Source of the DNA: Planctomycetota bacterium
Lineage (GTDB): Bacteria; Planctomycetota; B15-G4
DNA length: 38,511 bases
Assembly (NCBI GenBank): GCA_029259725.1
Contig: JAJDER010000150.1
Coordinates: 1-38,511, forward strand
Direction: 5' to 3'
The position numbers were made by a program, and so were the translations under genes. Shown here in pieces: positions 25,186-31,379 of this stretch (positions are counted from its first letter, which is position 1; each line of letters begins with the position of its first letter). The notes under the pieces were generated by a model. That model saw only the letters and a list, made by a program, of their open reading frames with translations. It was not told the DNA's origin and ran no database searches.

Positions 25186-26256
25186 ATGAAGGCCAAGGTC
25201 GCGTTCGTCGCCCTGATCTGGACGCTGCTCCTCAGCGGGCTGCACTTCCACCTGAACGTCGGGTGGAGTGAGCTCGGTGACGAGATCCGCGTCCTGCTCG
25301 GGCAGCAGCGCAAGACCATGCTGGTCGGTTTCCTGCCCGTGACGTGACACCTCACCTGTCCCGTCACCAGTTGGGTGACCGAGCACGGCGAGGGTGGTTC
25401 CTTCTTCCGCAGCCAGAAGTTCACGGACTGGCCGACGGTGAAGGAGTCGCTCATCGCCCGCGAGATCGAGGCGGTCTTCATCCTGGCCCCGATGGCGATG
25501 CAGCTGCGCGCCGACGGCGTCCCGATCAAGGTCGTGTATCTCGGGCACCGCGACGGCACGGCGATCATGGTCGGCACCGACAGCGACATCCATGAGTTCG
25601 GCGACCTGCGCGGCAAGCGCATCGCGATCCCCAGCCGTTTCGCCAACCAGAACATCCTGATGCACAAGATGATGCGCGAGTGGGACATGCCCTTCGGCAG
25701 CATCGACCTGGTGGAGATGCCACCGCCCGACCATCCGTCCGCGCTGGCCGCCGGGGCCATCGACGGATACATCGTGGGCGAGCCCTTCGCGGCGCAATCC
25801 GAGGTCGACGGCTACGGGCGTGTGCTCTACCACACCAAGGACATCTGGCCCGAGTTCATCAGCTGCGTGCTGGTCGTGCGCGAGGAGCTGATCCGGGACA
25901 ACCCGTCCGTGGTCCAGGAGCTGGTGGACGGCATCGCCAGCTCGGGCAAGTGGCTGGACGAGGACATGGCCCATCGCATGGACGCGGCCGAGGTCGCCGG
26001 CAAGTACTACTACCGGCAGGACCCCGAGCTGCTCAAGTTCGTGCTCAGCAAGCCGCCCGACCGCGTGAAGTACACGCACCTCAAGCCGGCCAAGGACGAC
26101 TTCGACGAGATCATGGAGCTGGCCGTGGACATGGGCGTGCTGAAACAACGCATCGAGTTCGAGGAGTACGCCGACGACCGCTTCGCGCGGCCGCTGGACG
26201 AGCTCGGCCTGGACATGGACAAGCTCCCGGCGCCGCGCATCGGAGAAGGACGATGA
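25186..26256 (+). CDS. NrtA/SsuA-type ABC substrate-binding protein with in-frame TGA (candidate selenoprotein)
   Basis: This 356-aa product is given if TGA 25345-25347 is read through at codon 54. Residues 5-19 form a membrane anchor or signal. Before the TGA the frame reads MLVGFLPVT, and after it, without any frame change, HLTCPVTSWVTEHG and then a typical NMT1/THI5/NrtA fold. That fold includes IAREIEAVFILAPMAMQL, DLRGKRIAIPSRFANQN, MPPPDHPSALAAGAIDGYIVGEPF and KDIWPEFISCVLVV. The product would hold U54-H-L-T-C58. My recollection is that relatives have a Cys at position 54 (VTCHLTCPVT). A SECIS-like hairpin follows. The permease and ATPase are intact and coupled. Alternatives are a nonsense mutation, a sequencing error, or two split ORFs. 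The transported substrate is unknown. Confidence 0.72.
25345..25397 (+). promoter_or_regulatory. candidate bacterial SECIS element
   Basis: A perfect 6-bp stem, GTCACC (25363-25368) with GGTGAC (25374-25379), closes a 5-nt loop AGTTG. The loop begins 21 nt after the TGA and has G as its second base. Bacterial SECIS elements are described as short hairpins just after the UGA with a G among the first two loop bases, so this fits. A weaker lower stem pairs CACCTC (25348-25353) with GAG-GGTG (about 25390-25396) around one bulged base. Hairpins are common in GC-rich DNA, so the fit supports but does not prove the role. Confidence 0.55.
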
Positions 26257-26297
26257 GCGTGGCGGCGGACGCCGGACCCGAGGCGGACCGGTCGTGA
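26253..26297 (+). CDS. 14-codon coupling ORF between substrate-binding protein and permease
   Basis: ATG 26253 overlaps the substrate-binding stop as ATGA. The ORF reads MSVAADAGPEADRS, and its TGA overlaps the permease ATG 26297 as TGATG. Terminating ribosomes could pass through this mini-ORF to the permease. No peptide function is claimed; chance is possible. Confidence 0.35.
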   Translation: MSVAADAGPEADRS

Positions 26298-27121
26298 TGA
26301 CCTGGCCCTGGATCGCCATCGCCCTGGCGCTGGTCATCTGGCGCGCGTCGCGCGGGCTGGGCGCGCGCGCCCAGTCGGTGCTGCTTCCGACGGCGGTGGG
26401 CGTGCTCATCATCGCCGTGTGGCGCCTGCTGTGTCTGGTCCAGAACGAGCCGATCTTTCCCACGCCGGAAGAGACCTACGGGGGCATCCGCGAACTCGTC
26501 GTCGACAACACGCTGCGCGACTACGTCATCGCGAGCCTGTTCCGCGTGACCTGGGGTTTCTTCCTGGCCGCGCTGGTGGGCATCCCGCTGGGCCTCGTGG
26601 TGGGCTGGTCGCTGCGCGCGTACCGCGCGCTCAACCCGATCATCCAGGGGCTGCGGCCGATCTCGCCGATCGCCTGGATCCCGATCTCGATCCTCTGGTT
26701 CGGCGTGGGCGACCGCGCGGCGATCTACCTGATCTTCCTGGCCGCGTTCTTCCCGATCGTGGTCGGGACCATGGCCGCGGTGCGCAACATCTCGCTCGTC
26801 TACGTGCGCTCGGCGCGCAACTTCGGCGTCGAAGGCGTCGAGCTGTTCCGACGCGTCGTGCTGCCCGCGGCCATGCCGCAGATCATCACCAGCCTGCGGA
26901 TCGCACTGGGTGTGGCCTGGCTGGTGGTGGTGGCGGCCGAGATGATCGCGGTGGACTCGGGCCTCGGCTACCTGATCAACGACGCGCGCAACATGGGCCG
27001 CCGCTACGACCTGGTCGTGGCCGGCATGCTCGCCATCGGCGCCATCGGGATCCTGCTGGACCTGCTGATCCGGCGGCTGGAGCGCTTCGACGAGGTGCGC
27101 TGGGGCTACGCAGGACGATGA
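26297..27121 (+). CDS. ABC transporter permease (NrtB/SsuC/TauC type)
   Basis: This 274-aa inner-membrane protein has about six hydrophobic segments. The binding-protein-dependent permease (BPD) domain carries LRPISPIAWIPISILWFGVGDRAAIYLIFLAAFFPIV and the EAA-like loop ARNFGVEGVELFRRVVLPAAMPQIITSLRIALGVAW, which contacts the ATPase. ATG 26297 is preferred over GTG 26294 because it overlaps the mini-ORF stop. The stop overlaps the ATPase ATG as ATGA. It forms the translocation channel of the importer; the family includes nitrate, taurine, sulfonate and thiamine-precursor systems, so the substrate is undecided. Confidence 0.9.
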   Translation: MTWPWIAIALALVIWRASRGLGARAQSVLLPTAVGVLIIAVWRLLCLVQNEPIFPTPEETYGGIRELVVDNTLRDYVIASLFRVTWGFFLAALVGIPLGLVVGWSLRAYRALNPIIQGLRPISPIAWIPISILWFGVGDRAAIYLIFLAAFFPIVVGTMAAVRNISLVYVRSARNFGVEGVELFRRVVLPAAMPQIITSLRIALGVAWLVVVAAEMIAVDSGLGYLINDARNMGRRYDLVVAGMLAIGAIGILLDLLIRRLERFDEVRWGYAGR

Positions 27122-27891
27122 CGACGTCCAGCGAATCCGCGCGCCCGAAGGTGGTCATCTCCGGCGTGGACAAGTCCTTCGACACGCGGGCCGGACCCCT
27201 GGAGGTCCTGACCGACGTCAACCTGACCGTGCACGAAGGCGAGTTCGTCTGCCTCCTGGGCCCCAGTGGTTGCGGCAAGTCCACGCTGCTCAACATCGTC
27301 GGCGGCTTCGAACGGCCCACCTCGGGCACGGTGACCATCGAGGGCGAGGCGGTCACCGCGCCGGACAAGCGCCGCGTGTTCGTGTTCCAGGAGTACGGGA
27401 TCTTCCCGTGGGCGAGCGTGTGGGACAACGTCGCCCTGGGCCTGGGTGGCCAGCCCAGGGACAAGGTCATCGAGACCGTGCAGTACTACATCGATCTCGT
27501 CGGGCTGAGCGGCTTCGAGAAGACCTACCCGATGGAACTCTCAGGCGGCATGAAGCAACGCGTCGAGGTGGCGCGCGCGCTGGCCGTGGACCCCGACGTG
27601 ATCTACATGGACGAGCCCTTCGGCGCGCTGGACAGCCTCACGCGCCTGCAGATGCGGGCCGAGCTGATCAAGATCTGGAAGCAGGAGCAGAAGACGATCC
27701 TGTTCGTGACCCACGACGTCGACGAGTCGGTGCAGCTCGCCGATCGCGTCGTCGTGTTCAGCGAGCGGCCGGGGCGCATCAAGGAGGTGGTCGAGGTCGG
27801 ACTCGAGCATCCGCGCGACCTGGGCTCGCCCGAGTACGGCGTCGCGAAGAACCGGCTCTACGAGCTGCTGGGCGTGCTGCACACGATCTGA
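27118..27891 (+). CDS. ABC transporter ATP-binding protein (NrtD/SsuB/TauB type)
   Basis: This 257-aa ATPase has Walker A GPSGCGKS, Q-loop FQEYGIFPW, signature LSGGMKQR, Walker B VIYMDEPFGALD and switch His in TILFVTHDVDESVQLADRVVVFS. All elements needed for activity are present. It energises the importer formed with the preceding permease and the lipid-anchored or membrane-anchored binding protein. The presence of an intact ATPase argues against the operon being dead, and hence against the TGA in the binding protein being a plain null mutation. Confidence 0.93.
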   Translation: MTTSSESARPKVVISGVDKSFDTRAGPLEVLTDVNLTVHEGEFVCLLGPSGCGKSTLLNIVGGFERPTSGTVTIEGEAVTAPDKRRVFVFQEYGIFPWASVWDNVALGLGGQPRDKVIETVQYYIDLVGLSGFEKTYPMELSGGMKQRVEVARALAVDPDVIYMDEPFGALDSLTRLQMRAELIKIWKQEQKTILFVTHDVDESVQLADRVVVFSERPGRIKEVVEVGLEHPRDLGSPEYGVAKNRLYELLGVLHTI

Positions 27892-27948
27892 GTGGACGTC
27901 CGTCCGTGCCGCGGATCCGCGAGCGCCCGGGTCGCTCCAGCCTGGACC

Positions 27949-28353
27949 TCACGCGTCCTGCTTGTGCTTGTCCGACACGAGGAAGAAGCGCCCGACCTGC
28001 GCCTTGAACCGGCTGCCGTCGGCGCGCTCGAAGGTGTAGTCGCCTTCCATCGTGCCCCACGAGGTGGTCAGCGGGCAGGCGCTCACGTACTCGAAGCTCT
28101 CGCCCGGAGCGAGGTCGGGGAACTCACCCACGACGCCCGGACCCTCGACGTCCTCGCGGTCGTTGTCCGCGTCGAGGATGATCCACTTGCGCGTGAGCAG
28201 CTTGGCGGAGGCGTCGCCCTCGTTGCTGATCACGATGCGGTAGGCGAACAGGTACTGGTTCGCGAGGGGATCGGACTGGTCGGGCACGAAGCGGGCCGAG
28301 GCCCGGACGCGGATGCCCTCGGAGAGCGTGTCGGAGTCGGGAGAGCTGGGCAT
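27949..28353 (-). CDS. apaG: ApaG (DUF525) family protein
   Basis: This 134-aa protein consists of a single ApaG/DUF525 immunoglobulin-like domain: VRASARFVPDQSDPLANQYLFAYRIVISNEG, LLTRKWIILDADNDREDVEGPGVVGEFPDLAPGESFEYVSACPL and MEGDYTF. It is small, soluble and linked in other bacteria to divalent-metal homeostasis, though the mechanism is unknown. The start is set by a TATCCT hexamer (minus strand, 28366-28361) exactly 7 nt before ATG 28353. The longer open frame upstream crosses this promoter and is rejected. It converges with the ABC operon and lies close to the RsgA leader. Confidence 0.92.
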   Translation of the reverse strand: MPSSPDSDTLSEGIRVRASARFVPDQSDPLANQYLFAYRIVISNEGDASAKLLTRKWIILDADNDREDVEGPGVVGEFPDLAPGESFEYVSACPLTTSWGTMEGDYTFERADGSRFKAQVGRFFLVSDKHKQDA

Positions 28354-28360
28354 GGCGCGC

Positions 28361-28366
28361 AGGATA
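28361..28366 (-). promoter_or_regulatory. -10-like element of apaG
   Basis: TATCCT on the minus strand is followed by 7 nt and ATG 28353; no Shine-Dalgarno is seen. This is one of the clearest leaderless arrangements in the window. Confidence 0.45.
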
Positions 28367-28394
28367 CAGGCTGGCGCGCCCGGATCCGCGCCCC

Positions 28395-28400
28395 TACCAT
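28395..28400 (+). promoter_or_regulatory. -10-like element of the rsgA leader region
   Basis: TACCAT would start transcription near 28408, with the AAGGAGG ribosome site at 28444 and ATG 28459 downstream. Confidence 0.35.
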
Positions 28401-28458
28401 GGCGCTCGTCGACGGGGCCGCCGGCCCCGCCCACGATTCCTGCAAGGAGGCCTCCCCG

Positions 28459-28506
28459 ATGACTGCTGCCACTGTCCTCGCCGCGGGCGCCTCCGTCCTC
28501 GGCTAG
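28459..28506 (+). CDS. 15-codon small ORF with near-perfect Shine-Dalgarno
   Basis: AAGGAGG (28444-28450) stands 8 nt before ATG 28459. The ORF reads MTAATVLAAGASVLG and ends at TAG 28504-28506. A ribosome site of this quality is rare in this window, so translation is likely. The peptide is hydrophobic and Ala-rich, and no homologue is recognised. It could be a leader peptide for rsgA, 224 nt downstream, or the start of a broken gene. The whole gap 28354-28730 holds two divergent promoters, this ORF, a 10-bp palindrome GGCTCGAGCC (28542) and the hairpins below. Confidence 0.4.
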   Translation: MTAATVLAAGASVLG

Positions 28507-28656
28507 CGTCGCCTCGCGCGGTCGCCGTCCCTGCGGGGATCGGCTCGAGCCTCGCGACTGCAGCCCTGGCGGACGGAGCGACACGTCGTCGCTCCCGATG
28601 CGTCCCGACACGTCCGCGCCCAGGCTCCCGTTCCGGGACCGCGCGGCCGCACCGCT

Positions 28657-28700
28657 CGTGGGCCGTCGTCCTCGCCGGCTCACGACGAGCGAGGACCACG
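28657..28700 (+). promoter_or_regulatory. two mutually exclusive hairpins before rsgA
   Basis: GTCCTCGC (28668-28675) pairs perfectly with GCGAGGAC (28689-28696), extended outward by CGTGG/CCACG with a shift. Alternatively CGTCGT (28664-28669) pairs with ACGACG (28682-28687). The two use the same bases and cannot coexist. This could be an attenuator or a translation switch, or a by-product of GC-rich sequence. Confidence 0.35.
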
Positions 28701-28730
28701 TGAGGACAGCAGGAATCAGGGAATCCCACC

Positions 28731-29984
28731 GTGGACGAGTACCAGAAGCGCGCCGCCAGGAAGGCGCGAAACGTGAAGCACCATCTGAAGCACTTCGAGA
28801 ATCGCCGTGGACCGGAGGAGCACAAGCGACTGAAGGAGCGCGCGCGGCAGCGCCAGCAGCAGACCGGCAAGGGGTCACGTCGGCGGCGGCGTGAGTGGGA
28901 TGCGGACGCCGAGGACCTGCCGGCCACCGAGCGCATGAGCGCCTGGCGCGACGAGACCGGAGCTGCCGGCGCGAAGGGCCGCGCCGGGGCGGGCCGCGCA
29001 GGAGCGGGCGGAGCCGGAACGGTTGCGGAGTCCGGGGATGGTGAGCCGGGAGTTGCAGCGACGTCCGACGAGGCCGCCGCCCACGCACCGATCGTCGTGG
29101 GCGTGGCCCGCGGCCGCGTGCGCCTGCGGGACACCGAGGGCCGTGAGGTGGACGTGCCTCTCGCTGCACACCTCGCGGCGGTGCAGTCCAGCGCCGTGGC
29201 CGTCGGCGATCGTGTGGTGCTCGAGGGGGCCGAGACCGAAGGCGTGCGCGTGGGGGAGGTCCTGCCGCGGCACTCGGTGCTGGCCCGTCCCGACCCGTCG
29301 CATCGCGGCCGCGAACGCGCGCTCGCCGCGAACGTCGACGTGGGCGTGGTCGTGGTCACGGCGCGCCCGCTCCCCAAGACCGGACTCGTCGACCGGTTGC
29401 TCGTGGCCCTGCAGCGGGGCGGCGTGCAGCCGGTGATCGCGCTCAACAAGGTGGACCTGCTCGAGCCGGCCGAGCGGGCCGACGTGTTGGAACGGCTGCA
29501 GCCGTACCGGGACCTGGGCCTCGACTGCCCGGCCGTCTCGGCCACCACCGGTGCAGGCATCGGCGTGCTGGCGGCGTGCCTGGCGGGGCGCACGGCGGTG
29601 CTGGTCGGGCACAGCGGCGTGGGCAAGTCGTCGCTGCTCAATGCGCTGGTGCCGGGAACCGACCTTCCCACCGGCGCGGTGCGCGCAGGAGACGGGAAGG
29701 GTCGGCACACGACCACGTCCAGCAGCCTGCTGGACCTGGGCGACGGCACGCGGCTGATCGACACACCCGGCGTGCGGGCCTTCGGGCTCTTCCGCTGGGA
29801 CCTGCCGCTCCTGCGCGAGGCGTTCCCCGAGGTGGAGGAGCGTGCCGCGGCGTGCCGCTTCTCCAACTGTCGGCACCGGGCCGAGCCGGGCTGCGCCGTG
29901 CGGGCCGCGGTGGAGCTGGGCGAGCTGTCCGCGGCGCGGTTCGCGTCGTGGCTGCGCCTGCTGGCGAGCTTCGAAGCGGACTAG
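28731..29984 (+). CDS. rsgA: ribosome small subunit-dependent GTPase RsgA
   Basis: This 417-aa, circularly permuted GTPase assists 30S subunit maturation. Motif order is G4 NKVDLL, G5-like SATTG, G1 GHSGVGKSSLLNAL, G2 GRHTTT, G3 DTPGVRAFGL, followed by the zinc finger CRFSNCRHRAEPGC. The N-terminal 115 residues are a basic, low-complexity extension (RRRRREW, then Ala/Gly repeats) before the OB-fold (about 120-180). The GTG start at 28731 is the only start in the extension and has a modest AGGGA. A leader with competing hairpins precedes it. RsgA is usually constitutive; the leader is unusual. Confidence 0.93.
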   Translation: MDEYQKRAARKARNVKHHLKHFENRRGPEEHKRLKERARQRQQQTGKGSRRRRREWDADAEDLPATERMSAWRDETGAAGAKGRAGAGRAGAGGAGTVAESGDGEPGVAATSDEAAAHAPIVVGVARGRVRLRDTEGREVDVPLAAHLAAVQSSAVAVGDRVVLEGAETEGVRVGEVLPRHSVLARPDPSHRGRERALAANVDVGVVVVTARPLPKTGLVDRLLVALQRGGVQPVIALNKVDLLEPAERADVLERLQPYRDLGLDCPAVSATTGAGIGVLAACLAGRTAVLVGHSGVGKSSLLNALVPGTDLPTGAVRAGDGKGRHTTTSSSLLDLGDGTRLIDTPGVRAFGLFRWDLPLLREAFPEVEERAAACRFSNCRHRAEPGCAVRAAVELGELSAARFASWLRLLASFEAD

Positions 29985-30085
29985 TCGTTCGAGGCGTCGC
30001 CGCCGCGTGGCGGCGGCGCCCCGGCGCGCACGCGCTCGGCGCGCATCAACGTGATGATCTGGAACAGGCGATCGGCGCGCCTCAC
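29981..30085 (-). pseudogene. small ORF resembling the truncated N-terminus of a YafY/WYL-type regulator
   Basis: GTG 30085 overlaps the FHA-EAL stop as GTGA. The ORF encodes 34 aa beginning VRRADRLFQIITLMRAERV, the familiar first helix of HTH_11/WYL (YafY-like) regulators. It then turns into unrelated Pro/Gly/Arg residues and a stop. The helix-turn-helix and WYL domain are missing. It is most likely a decayed or truncated gene cut by the convergent rsgA end; a functional micro-ORF is less likely. Resemblance is based on pattern memory. Confidence 0.4.
29998..30015. terminator. GC hairpin between rsgA and the FHA-EAL gene
   Basis: CGCCGCC and GGCGGCG form a perfect 7-bp stem around GCGT, 13 bp after the rsgA stop. 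There is no T-tract, so termination is possible but unproven. Confidence 0.4.
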
Positions 30086-31251
30086 GCCGGGTCGTCCGAC
30101 CCCGGTCCGGGGGCATCGGCGGTGTCGCCCGTGCCGTTCTCGTCGCCGTGGAACGCTTCGGCCGGGACGGGCCGGCCATAGTGCCAGCCCTGGGCCATGG
30201 CGAACCCGAGTTCGCGGCAGACCTCGGCCTCCTCGACTTCCTCGACGCCCTCGGCCAGGCAGGGGATGCCCAGGTCGCGCACCATGTTGACCAGCGAGGA
30301 CAGCAGCCGGCGCTTCCCGGGCGGGGCGTGGTGGATGTCGCGGATCAGCGAGATGTCGAACTTGAGCAGGTCGGGGGGGACCTCGATCAGCTCGACCAGC
30401 CGCGCCTGGCCGGCGCCGAAGTCGTCGTAGGCCAGGCGCACGTCGAGGTCGGCGAGGGCGTCGCGCAGCGAGCGCATGCGCGCGGGCTCGGCGACGGCGC
30501 CTTCGTGGACCTCGAGCGTGACGGGCAGGCCGGGCCAGCGCCCACGCGCCGCGCGCATCGATTCGAGCAGCCGATCGTCGTCCATCTCGCGCGGGTGCGT
30601 GTTGACCAGCAGGTGCGGTCCGCCCGGCAGGCTCGCACCCACGTCGAGGCCGATGTCGCGCATGAGCCGTGAGAGTTCCGCTTCGACGTGGATCGCGGCG
30701 GCCACGCGGAAGAGTTCGTAGGGCGAGGTGCCCAGACCCTCCTGCGCGCCGCGGGCCAGGACCTCATGGGCGACCACCGCCTCGTCCGACAGGCGCGCGA
30801 TGGGCTGGAAGTACGGCGTCACCGCGCGGTGCGCGAGCAGCTCCCGGAGTTCGCCGGTGCCGGTCACCATGCGGCGCGGCAGCTGCGCGGTGTCGACGGT
30901 CATCTCCATGGTGACCATCGGATCCACCTCGGCGCGGGGGCGACCGACGCGCAGCTCGTGGCGGCCGACGTGGACGATGTCGCCCTCGCCGAGGGTGGCG
31001 GCGTCGGTCACCCGCGCCCCGTTGACGAAGGTGCCGTTGCGGCTGCCGAGATCGCGGATCGTCAGGAAGCCGTCCTGGACGCAGATCTCGGCGTGGCGAC
31101 CGGAGACGGAGGCGAAGGGCAGGGCCAGCTCGGCGTCCAGCCGCCGGCCGATCCGGAAGGGCATCGGCCGCAGCGGCGTGCGCTGGAGCACCGAGGACTC
31201 ATCGACGTAGCCCTCGACGTACCAGTCGGTGAAGGTCGGCTCGGCGGACAT
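30082..31251 (-). CDS. FHA-EAL fusion: phosphothreonine-binding domain with c-di-GMP phosphodiesterase domain
   Basis: This 389-aa cytoplasmic protein has no signal or membrane segment. The FHA domain (about 25-105) carries GRR, SGRHAEI and SRNGTFVNG, the phosphothreonine-binding residues. The EAL domain (about 135-370) retains HEVLAR, LLVNTHP, TLEVHE, YDDFGAG, LKFDISLIRDI, AEGVEE and QGWHYGRP. The metal and catalytic Glu, Asn, Asp-Asp, Lys and Gln residues thus appear intact and phosphodiesterase activity is likely. ATG 31251 has a GGAG ribosome site, and TAGACT lies upstream. It is divergent from a sensor Ser/Thr kinase, whose phosphorylated partners are natural FHA ligands (inference). Confidence 0.88.
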   Translation of the reverse strand: MSAEPTFTDWYVEGYVDESSVLQRTPLRPMPFRIGRRLDAELALPFASVSGRHAEICVQDGFLTIRDLGSRNGTFVNGARVTDAATLGEGDIVHVGRHELRVGRPRAEVDPMVTMEMTVDTAQLPRRMVTGTGELRELLAHRAVTPYFQPIARLSDEAVVAHEVLARGAQEGLGTSPYELFRVAAAIHVEAELSRLMRDIGLDVGASLPGGPHLLVNTHPREMDDDRLLESMRAARGRWPGLPVTLEVHEGAVAEPARMRSLRDALADLDVRLAYDDFGAGQARLVELIEVPPDLLKFDISLIRDIHHAPPGKRRLLSSLVNMVRDLGIPCLAEGVEEVEEAEVCRELGFAMAQGWHYGRPVPAEAFHGDENGTGDTADAPGPGSDDPA

Positions 31252-31292
31252 CGGGTCTCCGGGTCCCCGGCCTTGCGGCGGGGGAGGCGCAG

Positions 31293-31298
31293 AGTCTA
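31293..31298 (-). promoter_or_regulatory. -10-like element of the FHA-EAL gene
   Basis: TAGACT on the minus strand lies about 41 nt before ATG 31251. The leader includes the GGAG ribosome site. Confidence 0.35.
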
Positions 31299-31347
31299 CC
31301 GGACCCCGGGTGCGGCGCCGACGCTCCGGCCGATCACGCGGCCTTGC

Positions 31348-31353
31348 TATCGT
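31348..31353 (+). promoter_or_regulatory. -10-like element of the sensor kinase gene
   Basis: TATCGT lies 26 nt before GTG 31380. Because transcription should begin near 31360, the earlier TTG 31344 cannot be the start. Confidence 0.38.
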
Positions 31354-31379
31354 GGGCTCTCTCCTCTCGCAGAAGACCC

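Noticed and set aside
25132-25347. Complete 71-codon membrane peptide ending at TGA 25345
   Set aside because: The frame continues directly into the rest of a normal substrate-binding protein, so the stop is treated as recoded or as a mutation, not as a gene end.
8844-30015. Palindromes at 8844 and 29998 as firm intrinsic terminators
   Set aside because: Both have strong stems but no T-tract, so they are listed only as low-confidence terminators.
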